Shown piece after piece: positions 1 through 8,410 of a DNA stretch of 64,000 bases. Source of the stretch: UBA4416 sp943362175. GTDB taxonomy: Bacteria; Bacteroidota; Bacteroidia; B-17B0; Aurantibacillaceae. The DNA lies in contig CALRIU020000023.1 of assembly GCA_943362175.1 (NCBI GenBank), positions 1 to 64,000 of the forward strand, in the 5' to 3' direction. The notes beneath the pieces are model-generated. The model did not search any database, had not been told where the DNA came from, and saw nothing but the letters and a program-made list of their open reading frames with translations. A program made the translations under genes and the position numbers. The stretch's first letter is position 1. The number at the start of each line of letters is the position of its first letter.

Positions 1-1
1 G

Positions 2-2158
2 TGGAGCAGTAATCAGAATGGGATCAAATACTATTTTATAGTAAAGCCCGGCGGAGATATGCGCGACATACAGATCGAATTTACCGGGGCCAGTTCATTC
101 AACCTCGATGGGACAACCAATGAATTGACAATAAATAGCAGTTTAGGAAGTATTACTTACGACAGGCCAACCGTTTATCAATTGACTTCCGGGAATGTTG
201 TAGTGCCCGTAACAGGGTGGACGGCTGACTGGCAAACAAATGGTGGCAGCAACAAATATAAATTCAATCCAGGATCCTATACCAGTTCTCTGACGTTGGT
301 GATTGAAGTAGATCAGGGTAATGGATCGGTGACCGCTCAATCTTCCGGCTGCGATTGGTCCACTTTTTACGGAGGAGCAGGTTTTGAGAATGCAAAGAAA
401 GTGATCACGGATGCTAGTGGTAATTCGTATTTCATTGGCGAAACAGATAGCCCCAATTATCCTAATGTTACGGGAGGTTATATTACCACATTGGTCGGTC
501 GGGATGGCTTTATCGTTAAGTTAAATCCTAATGGTGGCTCTGCATGGGGGACTTTTTTTAGTGGAAATGGTGGGACGTTAATGTCGGGTATCGGTTTGAA
601 TTCGTTCGGTGAAATTTATGTTTGCGGAACTACTTCAGACGCATTGATGCCTTTGGTTCCTGCTGCAAATACTACTTTTGGCGGCCTTCAGGATGCTTTT
701 TTAGCGAAATTCAATACTGCCGGCACCGCTCTCCTATTTTCAAGGTTTTATGGGACAACAGGTTTGGACAATGCAGTAGATCTTACGATAGATGCCAGCA
801 ACAATATCTATGTAGTTGGCGACACAGACAGTAATGGTATTCCTCTGGCATCCGGAACATTCAATCAAACAACGCATGCAGGGGGCATTAGCGACGGTTT
901 TATGGCGAAATTCACATCAGCTCATACGCTTTCCTGGGCGACCTATTTTGGTGGAGATATGAAAGATTTTTTCGAATCATGTAAAATGACTTCCAGTGGA
1001 AATATTATAGCCTCTGGAATTACCGCCTCTCAGGCAAAAGCATCCAGTAATGCCTTAAATACCATTTGTGGGGTGCCAACCTCCGGATATTTCCCCGATT
1101 GTACAGGAGGAGGCTCATACTATGGCCAAAACTTTGGAGGTGGATTCCAGGATGCATTTATCTGCGAATTTAGTCCTTCAGGAGCGATGATCTGGTCGAG
1201 CTTTTACGGTGGTTTAGGTCAGGAAAATAACGCCCGAATTGTCCTCAGCCCAACTGCAAATACATTTTACCTGATTGGGAACACAACAAAAGATTCTTAT
1301 AACATGACTACAGGACCTTCCGGATCTTATCTTCAAGGTCAGCCTACATTCGGCTCAAGGGGATATATTGCCAAGTTTGTCAACAGGCAACCAACATGGT
1401 TCACCCTTTTAGGGGATGGTACAAATACCTTTGCCTATTCAGGTATTTCTGACGCGCTAGGCAATGTCTACATTGCAGGGAACGCGGTGACTACAAATTA
1501 CTCCAGCACATTATGCCAGCCTGTGGGTTCCGGAAGTACATCTACGGACTTCCCTAAATGCTTTCCTTCGGGGATCTTCAACCAGCCAGGTTATGGTGGG
1601 GGAAGTGCCGGGGATGCCTTCTTGATGGGCTTTAATTCTTCCAATCAGATCCTTTGGTCAACGCTATATGGCTCTGCAAGTCTGGATGATGGAAGAGCAC
1701 TGGCTTTCGATAATGCGTCAAACAAACTTGTTTTTGCAGGGAATACCCAAAGCGGTGCCAGTGGCTTTCCTTTATATGATCCGGCTAATGGAAATTATCA
1801 GCAAAATGTAAATAAGGGAGGACAAAATAACAGGGATTGTTTTTTTGCAAAACTCTGCCTTACTGGAATAGGAACCTCAGTTGGAGTTACTGAAAATTCT
1901 CATGTAGAAGGATATATTTCTGCCTATCCTAATCCTAATAGCGGATCTTTCTCTGTGGATGTGACGGATATTGGTTCAGCTTCGTGCACCTATCAGCTCA
2001 TTGATGTGATAGGGAAAGTCATAGAAGAAGGGCGTAAGGAAATCTCGGAAAAAAGTATTAAATTTAATTTTACAAATAAGAACTGTAAGTCGGGCATGTA
2101 TTTCCTGAAAATAAACACTAACGATCGCCAGGACTTAATTAAATTCATCATTGAATGA
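2..2158 (+). CDS. SBBP-repeat type IX cargo protein (5' partial)
   Basis: The reading frame is open to the first bases of the window, so the gene begins upstream; the in-frame ATG at 59 is internal. The opening residues (YYFIVKPGGDMRDIQIEF) resemble the beta-rich domain that precedes SBBP repeats in large secreted Bacteroidota proteins. The body repeats a unit of the form W.T.FGG...D...D..GN.Y..G.T, typical of SBBP beta-propeller-like repeats. The last ~85 residues (YPNPNSGSFSVDV ... GMYFLKI) are a type A C-terminal sorting domain, so export by the type IX system and surface attachment or release are expected. Its stop overlaps the next start by 4 bp, so the two are probably co-transcribed. 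The ligand or function is unknown. Confidence 0.85.
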   Translation, partial: WSSNQNGIKYYFIVKPGGDMRDIQIEFTGASSFNLDGTTNELTINSSLGSITYDRPTVYQLTSGNVVVPVTGWTADWQTNGGSNKYKFNPGSYTSSLTLVIEVDQGNGSVTAQSSGCDWSTFYGGAGFENAKKVITDASGNSYFIGETDSPNYPNVTGGYITTLVGRDGFIVKLNPNGGSAWGTFFSGNGGTLMSGIGLNSFGEIYVCGTTSDALMPLVPAANTTFGGLQDAFLAKFNTAGTALLFSRFYGTTGLDNAVDLTIDASNNIYVVGDTDSNGIPLASGTFNQTTHAGGISDGFMAKFTSAHTLSWATYFGGDMKDFFESCKMTSSGNIIASGITASQAKASSNALNTICGVPTSGYFPDCTGGGSYYGQNFGGGFQDAFICEFSPSGAMIWSSFYGGLGQENNARIVLSPTANTFYLIGNTTKDSYNMTTGPSGSYLQGQPTFGSRGYIAKFVNRQPTWFTLLGDGTNTFAYSGISDALGNVYIAGNAVTTNYSSTLCQPVGSGSTSTDFPKCFPSGIFNQPGYGGGSAGDAFLMGFNSSNQILWSTLYGSASLDDGRALAFDNASNKLVFAGNTQSGASGFPLYDPANGNYQQNVNKGGQNNRDCFFAKLCLTGIGTSVGVTENSHVEGYISAYPNPNSGSFSVDVTDIGSASCTYQLIDVIGKVIEEGRKEISEKSIKFNFTNKNCKSGMYFLKINTNDRQDLIKFIIE

Positions 2159-3141
2159 GGGTAGGTAAAATTATACTGGCAACACTATTTTTTGGGCTGA
2201 TCAAAGGTTTACAAGGGCAAGCTTTGAAAGGAGGTGACATCCATATCCGGTATATTACTGGTAACCTTTACGCCATTGAAGCGCGGCTTGCAGTCAATTG
2301 GCCTAACTCTTTAAATAAGCCATATCTCAAAGTGGATTGGGGGGACGGAAGTCCCCTCGATTCGCTTTCTTTTGGAAGCTCGAACTGCACGTTGTATGGC
2401 GCTACCACATTAATTTACAATAAGAATCACAACTATTTGCCAAACAATACTTACACAGTGAGCATCACGGATGATTTTTATGTGCCAGGTATTGCAAATA
2501 TTCCCAATTCTTCTTCCAAAAGACTGAGTTTCCGGACACAATTCAATACTAATTCTTCAACTGGATCTAATACGACCGCAGACTTTCCTGTTATGTGTTT
2601 AACGGATAGTGTTCCTTGTTGCGGGGAATCAAGTTATAATCCGGGGGCAGTCGACGTCGACGGAGATAGCCTATCTTATATGCTTGTTTCCCCCCTTAAT
2701 ATCCCTGGCTATGCGCGACCATCAGTTACGCTTAACCAGGTCACAGGAACGTTAACATTTACTTCAAATCCAGGTGGTTTAGTAGCGGTGAGTACCAGGA
2801 TAGATGAATGGCGCAAAATAAGTGGCGTGCCATACAAAATCGCGTCAACTTACCAGGAGCTGTTTTTTAAAGTCTATGGAACTGTTGGAATTCAGCAATG
2901 GGAGAGAAACAATACAATAACCGTTTACCCTAATCCGGCGAGCTCTGTATTACATATTAAGGATTTAAATATTAATGACAAGGATACAAGAATAGAGGTA
3001 GTCAACAATTTAGGGCAGCCAGTCATTTCAATGCCCTTTCAGCAAGAAATTGATATTTCCCAATTGACAGGTGGTTACTATATCATTCGTGTTTTTTTGA
3101 ATCAGGAGGTTATGATATACTCCAAGTTCGCAAAGCTGTAG
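2155..3141 (+). CDS. PKD-like type IX cargo protein
   Basis: A 328-residue protein with an N-terminal signal peptide (hydrophobic stretch ending near GLQGQ). The middle has beta-sandwich features: VDWGDGSPLDS is a PKD-type WGDG motif, and 'VDVDGDSLSY' resembles the PKD-like or cadherin-like segments of Bacteroidota adhesins. The C-terminus (VYPNPASSVLHIKDL ... GGYYIIRV) is a type A sorting domain. It overlaps the upstream SBBP gene by 4 bp in ATGA fashion, so the pair likely forms an operon of surface proteins. Its base composition is AT-rich like the rest of the first 10 kb. The specific role is not recognisable. Confidence 0.8.
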   Translation: MRVGKIILATLFFGLIKGLQGQALKGGDIHIRYITGNLYAIEARLAVNWPNSLNKPYLKVDWGDGSPLDSLSFGSSNCTLYGATTLIYNKNHNYLPNNTYTVSITDDFYVPGIANIPNSSSKRLSFRTQFNTNSSTGSNTTADFPVMCLTDSVPCCGESSYNPGAVDVDGDSLSYMLVSPLNIPGYARPSVTLNQVTGTLTFTSNPGGLVAVSTRIDEWRKISGVPYKIASTYQELFFKVYGTVGIQQWERNNTITVYPNPASSVLHIKDLNINDKDTRIEVVNNLGQPVISMPFQQEIDISQLTGGYYIIRVFLNQEVMIYSKFAKL

Positions 3142-3299
3142 ATCTCTCAGATGCTATCCAACTCTGCACGAAGAGTGGATACGGTGCATTTCTCAAATTC
3201 TAATATTATTTCTGGGTTTTTTATTCTTATTCAAGCAAAGGCTGCTATCGGCCTTGATCAGTCAATGTGTAGACTTTTCAACAGGCTGTGGAAAAGATT

Positions 3300-3380
3300 A
3301 ATTGTAATTTTACAATTTTAATTGTCAACATATTGATTTACAGTAAATATTACTTTAAATTTGGACTGTAAATATACAGT
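3300..3380 (+). promoter_or_regulatory. Promoter with dyad operators for the ImmA/IrrE-type gene
   Basis: TAAATTTG at 3356-3363 matches the Bacteroidota -7 consensus TAnnTTTG, with TTG at 3333-3335 twenty bases upstream. Three dyads surround it: AATTGTAATTTTACAATT (3300-3317), TTTACAGTAAA (3337-3347), and ACTGTAAATATACAGT (3365-3380). The element AC(A/T)GTAAATAT occurs twice, at 3340 and 3365, 25 bp apart, flanking the -7 box. The next gene encodes a helix-turn-helix protein, so autoregulation is the natural inference. Confidence 0.6.
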
Positions 3381-3389
3381 ATCAAAAGC

Positions 3390-4604
3390 ATGTCAGAAAT
3401 GGATAATAGAAAGTTTAACGTCGATGAGTTACTTAGTGGCATTTTTAAACCGATACAAAAAAGAACCTTGAGAGAAGTTTTCAATCAAAGGCTCGATGAG
3501 TTAGAGATCACACAAACGAATGCCTGTGAAATCTTGAAAATGGAATTTCGAACCTTGAATGGTATTTTGGACGGAACTCAAAAAAGAATTGATGTGATTA
3601 ATTTAATCAAGATTTCAGATTTTTTGAAATCATCGAAAGAATTAGTAATACAGTTGTACATAGAATCCTTAGAAAGTAATTTCCCTCATGAAGTTTCACT
3701 GAGCCCTGACAAAATAGAATTTATTAAAGCCAATTTTGATCTAGCTGTTTTGAAGAAAGCTAATTTCATTGATAGCGTAACAGATTTTCCGGAAATAGAG
3801 AAAAAAATTACGTCCTTCTTTGGGCTTAAAACAATTTATGATTATGAAAGGCCAGCTGTAGATGTTGCTTTTAGTGCCGGATTAGTAGAGCCAAAAAATA
3901 AATTAACCAGGGCATTTTGGATTCAGGCAGCGAAAACTGCTTTTGAAGAAATTGACAATCCACATCCTTATGATAGAAAAGCCTTGGTTGAATACTTTCC
4001 TCAAATAAGATGGCATTCAACCAGTGTTGAGCTGGGCTTAAAAAATGTTATTCGGGATATATATAGAACCGGAGTGACAATTATCTATCAGCCTTCTTTG
4101 CCCGCTCTTCATCTTAGAGGGGCTACTTTCTGTGTTAATGGCAAGCCATGCATAGTTTTAACTAATTATGTCGGATTTTATCCAACCTTATGGTTCGCTT
4201 TAATTCATGAACTATTTCACGTCATATTTGATTGGGATGAAATACGAAGTAATCAATATCACCTTTCTGGGATTGATGATGAAAGATTAACTGTTATTGA
4301 GAAAGAAAAAGAGGCAGATCATTTTGCACGGGAATACCTTTTTTCAAAAGAAAAAACTCAAAAAATCAAGCCGTATTTAAATGATAGGGAGTATGTAAAA
4401 GAGTTTGCGCACAATAACCATGTTCATCCAAGTTTTATATACGTGTTTAATGCACACGATACTGGATCCCGGCTTGCCTGGGCACGAGCCAAAACCGAAA
4501 CACCTGATATGACAAGTTTATTTATAAACATTGAAAATAGCTGGAGCAACCCGGTCAGTATTAGGGAGTACGTTAAATCAATAGAATCGAACCTTTATAA
4601 ATAG
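3390..4604 (+). CDS. HTH and ImmA/IrrE-family metallopeptidase
   Basis: 404 residues. Residues ~25-80 look like a divergent helix-turn-helix (RLDELEITQTNACEILKM). The C-terminal half carries the zinc-metallopeptidase signature HELFH at residues 273-277, followed by a downstream acidic motif (EKEADHFAREYL, ~residues 305-316), which is the ImmA/IrrE pattern. Family members cleave a repressor to derepress mobile-element or stress genes, or act as antitoxin-like partners. A P63C-domain gene follows after 8 bp and is probably co-transcribed. The upstream region has operator-like dyads. The target is unknown; a repressor encoded in the same island, such as the XRE protein at 6905-7126, is one possibility but is only inference. 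Confidence 0.8.
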   Translation: MSEMDNRKFNVDELLSGIFKPIQKRTLREVFNQRLDELEITQTNACEILKMEFRTLNGILDGTQKRIDVINLIKISDFLKSSKELVIQLYIESLESNFPHEVSLSPDKIEFIKANFDLAVLKKANFIDSVTDFPEIEKKITSFFGLKTIYDYERPAVDVAFSAGLVEPKNKLTRAFWIQAAKTAFEEIDNPHPYDRKALVEYFPQIRWHSTSVELGLKNVIRDIYRTGVTIIYQPSLPALHLRGATFCVNGKPCIVLTNYVGFYPTLWFALIHELFHVIFDWDEIRSNQYHLSGIDDERLTVIEKEKEADHFAREYLFSKEKTQKIKPYLNDREYVKEFAHNNHVHPSFIYVFNAHDTGSRLAWARAKTETPDMTSLFINIENSWSNPVSIREYVKSIESNLYK

Positions 4605-4612
4605 TATATCAA

Positions 4613-5224
4613 ATGGCAAACAATTACAAAACAGACAAAAGTCAAACAGGTAAGCTGAACAAAGAGCAACAAACTGAAAACCGGCAGGAGCTTCAACAGT
4701 TATTAATTCAGCTGACAGAAGAAAAAGTATCTGCCAGGTGGAAGGATAAATCTCTCGATAGAGAGAATGAGAAAATTCAGTTAATGGGGGGTGGCGAAAT
4801 TTCTCTAAAAGAAATTAGGGAAATGCAGAATATTATGGCTAAAAACCTTCAGGAATATTCGCCTCAATATCCAAAGGATTTTTATAAGGAAATTAATAGA
4901 TTGAATGGCTGGAGCAAATCTGAAGACTATCTGTACCAGAAACCTCCGATCGTTGGTAGATATACTAATGAAATTATTTACGCCCGATTCTCAAAAGAAG
5001 TGCTTCCAATGCTTCAACATCTAAATCCATATGTTAACTGGGGAGGAAGGCAGCATAAACATTTTCAGTGGCTTAATGAAGAGGGAAAGCTCTCTTTGCA
5101 AAAGTTTATTAGTGATGCGGTCGAAGTTATGAGAACATGCAGTACCTGGTATGAATTTAGAATAAAGCATTCCGCTCAATTTGGTCTTACCTTCCAGTTA
5201 GACGCATTTAATGAGAAAAATTAA
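4613..5224 (+). CDS. P63C-domain protein
   Basis: 203 residues, with no signal peptide and no membrane segment. The first ~100 residues are charged and probably helical. The C-terminal half (from KPPIVGRYTNEIIYARF through the WGGRQHKHFQWL region and the final MRTCSTWYEF) fits the P63C domain, a family found in phage and mobile-element proteins of unknown biochemical function. It starts 8 bp after the ImmA/IrrE-type gene and is likely in the same transcript. The pairing suggests a functional module, but which protein is effector and which is regulator cannot be told from sequence. Confidence 0.65.
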   Translation: MANNYKTDKSQTGKLNKEQQTENRQELQQLLIQLTEEKVSARWKDKSLDRENEKIQLMGGGEISLKEIREMQNIMAKNLQEYSPQYPKDFYKEINRLNGWSKSEDYLYQKPPIVGRYTNEIIYARFSKEVLPMLQHLNPYVNWGGRQHKHFQWLNEEGKLSLQKFISDAVEVMRTCSTWYEFRIKHSAQFGLTFQLDAFNEKN

Positions 5225-5249
5225 GTCCTGAATTTAGCGTCGGCTTTAT

Positions 5250-5477
5250 TTAATTAAAGCCCCTTTGATATTCATTGAATTTCTCTTCAGTGATTTCAAT
5301 TATCTCAAACCCCTCAATGTTATCCGGTTGATCAACAAGAGTAATTTCTGTGCCGTCTGCCGATTTTACCAGGTGCGGATAATCTCCATACACAACATGA
5401 CAAGCAAAGACAGGAGCCCCCTTATTTGTAAATTCATAAAATTTACCTGTTTCTAAGACATTGAGATCAAATTTCAT
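5250..5477 (-). CDS. Small hypothetical protein
   Basis: 75 residues, acidic, cytosolic by appearance (starts MKFDLNVLETGKFYEFTN). It lies opposite to its neighbours in the AT-rich island. No domain recognised. The overlapping plus-strand frame is less protein-like, with a run of hydrophobic and Cys residues, and was not called. Confidence 0.5.
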   Translation of the reverse strand: MKFDLNVLETGKFYEFTNKGAPVFACHVVYGDYPHLVKSADGTEITLVDQPDNIEGFEIIEITEEKFNEYQRGFN

Positions 5478-5556
5478 TTAGATTAATCGTAGTTTTCAAA
5501 TTTGGCCATAAAACCTTCACCGGAACTGTTTTTGTAAAAATAACAGATTACTTTAA

Positions 5557-6624
5557 ATGAAACCTCAATTGTCATGTTTATTTATTCCATCATATAACGA
5601 AAATAGTGTAAAGCATATGTATTTCAAACTATCATATTCAATTAGTAACTTTTGGCTGCACAAGGAAGAAGAGTTTTTTCATTTTGAAGGCGGCAAATCG
5701 CAAATCCGTTTGCGGAAACCGCCCATCGAAGACCTGGCAAAAGGCATTCGAAAGGAAACCGCTTATTGCGAGTTAATATATGAAATGACGCCAGGCAAAA
5801 AGGTTATTGAAATGTGTGAGAAGCTTCTTAATCGGCAAGATTTGGGCATAGTAGCGAGTGACACAAGAGGGATAACATATGATGTAGATAAATATTTCAT
5901 CCCACATTTGGACTTCTTTCCACAGTATTTCAAGGATTTTTATTCGCAGTTAAAAGTGACTATGGATAGCACTATTAAGGCTTTTATCAGTAACGCAATG
6001 TGGGTTAGTAATCATAATGGAAATCATAATCTTTCAGATAGAAGAGATTTTGAGTTTTCGCAAGATCAGAATAATTGGATCGATATGCCTTTGGATATGA
6101 ATATCGTTGTTTCAATAGGGGATTTTCCCATATTTTTTAGTCAAGAGGCACATGACATAATAAGTTCTAAACTGGAGGCTGCGCCAATGCATCATTCTCT
6201 TTTTCTTGAAGCTTGGGGGCAGAGAAAAATGAATAAGAGGAGTGCTCTAATAATGGGGATAGCGGCTTTAGAATCAGCGGTTAAAAATATGATTGTCAAA
6301 ATTGTGCCAGATTCGGTTTGGATGGTTGAAAATAGCCCATCTCCTTCTGTACAAAAAATGATTACAGAAATGATCAAAACTCTTCCAATCCAAAATAAGG
6401 TGGATGGGGAAATACGAAGTATATCACCGGCCGTTATGAAGGAACTTCAGAAATGGATACTTGTAAGAAATACATTAATGCATAAGGGTACTGGCTTCCC
6501 TAAAACCTTTGATATTAAGGCGATACTACTAACCATCAAAAGTATTATTTACTTGATGGATTATTATGGTGGAGAAAAATGGGCTATTTCTTATGTAAAT
6601 AAAAAAATTCTTGATTCTAACTAA
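5557..6624 (+). CDS. HEPN-motif protein
   Basis: 355 residues, no signal peptide or membrane span. The C-terminal third is helical and contains LESAVKNMI followed by RNTLMHKG; R304 and H309 give the R-x4-H motif typical of HEPN ribonuclease-like domains. HEPN proteins are frequent RNA-cleaving effectors in toxin-antitoxin, abortive infection and other defence systems, though some family members are inactive. The N-terminal ~220 residues match nothing I recognise. It sits alone in the island between two minus-strand small genes, with no obvious nucleotidyltransferase partner of the kind that neutralises HEPN toxins. HEPN assignment is by motif only. Confidence 0.55.
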   Translation: MKPQLSCLFIPSYNENSVKHMYFKLSYSISNFWLHKEEEFFHFEGGKSQIRLRKPPIEDLAKGIRKETAYCELIYEMTPGKKVIEMCEKLLNRQDLGIVASDTRGITYDVDKYFIPHLDFFPQYFKDFYSQLKVTMDSTIKAFISNAMWVSNHNGNHNLSDRRDFEFSQDQNNWIDMPLDMNIVVSIGDFPIFFSQEAHDIISSKLEAAPMHHSLFLEAWGQRKMNKRSALIMGIAALESAVKNMIVKIVPDSVWMVENSPSPSVQKMITEMIKTLPIQNKVDGEIRSISPAVMKELQKWILVRNTLMHKGTGFPKTFDIKAILLTIKSIIYLMDYYGGEKWAISYVNKKILDSN

Positions 6625-6656
6625 TAATGGCTCTGGTTTAATGCGACACGTCGTTA

Positions 6657-6857
6657 TTACTCAAAGCGTTCTAATTCCATAACAAATTCTGATCCGTAAT
6701 ATTGAATCATCTCTTGCTTTACTTCAGGGATTTGTTCTTTGAGGTTTAGTAAAAACTCTTTTTTGGTTTTCTGATCCGCATCGATAAAATGCTTAGCCAT
6801 AAATCCTAATAATCCTGGCCCCTTGAGAGCTGTTTGGAAAAGATCTTCTGTTTTCAT
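6657..6857 (-). CDS. Small hypothetical protein
   Basis: 66 residues, predicted helical and charged (MKTEDLFQTALKGPGLLGF...). Encoded upstream-to-downstream on the minus strand 47 bp after the XRE regulator gene, so possibly in its transcript. No family recognised; the call rests on length, sensible composition and position. Confidence 0.4.
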   Translation of the reverse strand: MKTEDLFQTALKGPGLLGFMAKHFIDADQKTKKEFLLNLKEQIPEVKQEMIQYYGSEFVMELERFE

Positions 6858-6904
6858 ACCTTAAAAATGAATCTGCAGGGCAAGTTTACGTTTTTTCTAT
6901 AAGA

Positions 6905-7126
6905 CTATTTCTTAAATTCAAAAAACGCCTTTACGTCAACATCCAGGGCGGCTGCAATCCTAAATAAGGTAAGAGCGGTCACATTGCCTCTTCCTTTTTC
7001 GATTGGGACAAGATTTGATTTTTCAATATCACACCGAAAGCCTAATTCTTTTATAGTAAAACCGTTCTTCTTTCGGATGGCAGTGATGTTTCTCCCAATC
7101 AAAATCAGATATTCTTCCTCGGTCAT
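6905..7126 (-). CDS. XRE-family transcriptional regulator
   Basis: A compact helix-turn-helix protein of about 73 residues. The XRE fold is visible from LIGRNITAIRKKNGFTIKEL (helices 1-2) through DIEKSNLVPIEKGRGNV (recognition helix) to LTLFRIAAALDVDVKAFF. I chose the ATG at 7126 (MTEEEYLI) over the ATG at 7165, because the 13 extra residues (MRLLPTLCEHFYP) are outside the fold. It is divergent from a lipoprotein gene, and a perfect 14-bp palindrome at 7175-7188 in the intergenic region is its likely operator. Single-domain XRE proteins of this kind act as controllers of mobile-element cargo, restriction-modification or toxin genes. Confidence 0.8.
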   Translation of the reverse strand: MTEEEYLILIGRNITAIRKKNGFTIKELGFRCDIEKSNLVPIEKGRGNVTALTLFRIAAALDVDVKAFFEFKK

Positions 7127-7174
7127 CGGATAAAAATGTTCACACAATGTTGGAAGTAATCGCAAGAAACAAGT

Positions 7175-7204
7175 TATGATATATCATACCTTTTCGTATT
7201 TTTG
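7175..7204 (+). promoter_or_regulatory. Palindromic operator and promoter for the lipoprotein gene
   Basis: TATGATATATCATA at 7175-7188 is a perfect 14-bp palindrome. TATTTTTG at 7197-7204 matches the -7 consensus and lies 14 bp before the ATG at 7219. The palindrome falls between the expected -33 and -7 positions, so a bound XRE protein would block transcription of the lipoprotein gene. Confidence 0.55.
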
Positions 7205-7218
7205 CTGTAAATTTTATT

Positions 7219-7863
7219 ATGAAAAACTGGCTCTTCCTTATTCCCATTATTCTTATGGGATGCTCTGGCAGCAAACCAACCGATTTTGTAGGTATTTACG
7301 AATTTCAGGCCATTAATAATTATGTGGTCATTGATACAACAATTCTTCAAGAGGGATTGTATGGAAAGGAGGCTTTGAATATTATTAAAAAGAAACTTGC
7401 TCCTCTAAAAATCGATATTTTTAAAAGCGGTGAGCAGCTGGCTGGGCAGATGACCATAACTATCTTACAAACGTATGATCAGCAAAAGGGATTATTAGAC
7501 AGGCCAAAGGATGAAAAAATGCAATTAAGCAACATTCATGTTGTTAATGACACTTTAGTGTTTGATTTACCAAAAGGCGTTGCTCTAAGGGCTTTAAAAA
7601 CAAATTCACGCAGTTTTAAACTTGTAAACGGTTCCAAACCCAGCCTGATTGTATATTCTGACGATACAGCTAGTGAAGAACTCCTCTGTAGTGATTTATT
7701 CGAAGTGAGTGGACAGACTATAATTCTCCATAGTGCAAGCAGCCTAGATCCGGGTAAGGTCAGTCAGGTGAATGACTGCCTTTCGGAAACGGCATTTAAA
7801 AAGCTAAAGGGAAAATATGGTGTTGACCACGATAAGTATCTCATGGAGGTTCTTCACCGGTAA
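7219..7863 (+). CDS. Lipoprotein of unknown function
   Basis: 214 residues beginning with a lipoprotein signal (MKNWLFLIPIILMGC; lipidated Cys15), so a membrane-anchored periplasmic protein. The mature part is mixed alpha/beta with no recognised domain. It is divergent from the XRE regulator and has its own -7 box at 7197-7204. The small gene starting at 7876 follows after 12 bp and is probably co-transcribed. Confidence 0.7.
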   Translation: MKNWLFLIPIILMGCSGSKPTDFVGIYEFQAINNYVVIDTTILQEGLYGKEALNIIKKKLAPLKIDIFKSGEQLAGQMTITILQTYDQQKGLLDRPKDEKMQLSNIHVVNDTLVFDLPKGVALRALKTNSRSFKLVNGSKPSLIVYSDDTASEELLCSDLFEVSGQTIILHSASSLDPGKVSQVNDCLSETAFKKLKGKYGVDHDKYLMEVLHR

Positions 7864-7875
7864 ACCCTATATGTG

Positions 7876-8142
7876 ATGATACACATTAAAACCGATTATA
7901 CCAGGATTCAGGTCAATAATCCAAGATTCCAACTGATCTATGTCATTAGTAAAATAGTAAGCCGGGATACGCGAAAACTTGATTGCCGAAATGAGGTTGA
8001 AAAACAGACCAGGCAGGACTTTTTAACAAGGTATACTGCCGAGCTCAATTTACGGGGCAAAAAAATTCATTGGTATACGCAGTTTAACCCAAAAAATTTT
8101 GAGGCATTAATTGTTGTAATGGGGCCTAATCTTGATCTATAA
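7876..8142 (+). CDS. Small hypothetical protein
   Basis: 88 residues from the ATG at 7876; a GTG one codon earlier (7873) is equally possible. Basic and Tyr-rich (IHIKTDYTRIQVNNPRF...). No family recognised. It follows the lipoprotein gene closely on the same strand. Confidence 0.45.
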   Translation: MIHIKTDYTRIQVNNPRFQLIYVISKIVSRDTRKLDCRNEVEKQTRQDFLTRYTAELNLRGKKIHWYTQFNPKNFEALIVVMGPNLDL

Positions 8143-8410
8143 TTTAGATCCTTCCTGCAACATAATCTAATGTTCCAGGCTGTCAGGCTTTATTCGTATA
8201 AATCTGTTAAACTCGCATGGTTTTCTTGGTCGAGAATTCTCAATAGATTTAAAATAATTAGTAAATTGGAGTTGAGATTACTAATAGGTTGTCAAATGTG
8301 TGGCCATTAATTAGTTAAATAAATTCTATATTTGGTGTGTATATTAAAAACTATGCTTTGGCATAAATTTTTATAGTAATCATTAAGTATTGATATGATT
8401 CATTTTAAAT
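8143..8410 (+). promoter_or_regulatory. Intergenic region upstream of the DprA-like gene
   Basis: 268 bp of strongly AT-rich DNA. It contains a -7-like box TATATTTG at 8327-8334 and, between it and the gene, an inverted repeat TATGC-TTTG-GCATA at 8352-8365 that could be an operator. No ORF of note. A -33 TTG at the usual distance is not obvious. Confidence 0.4.
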
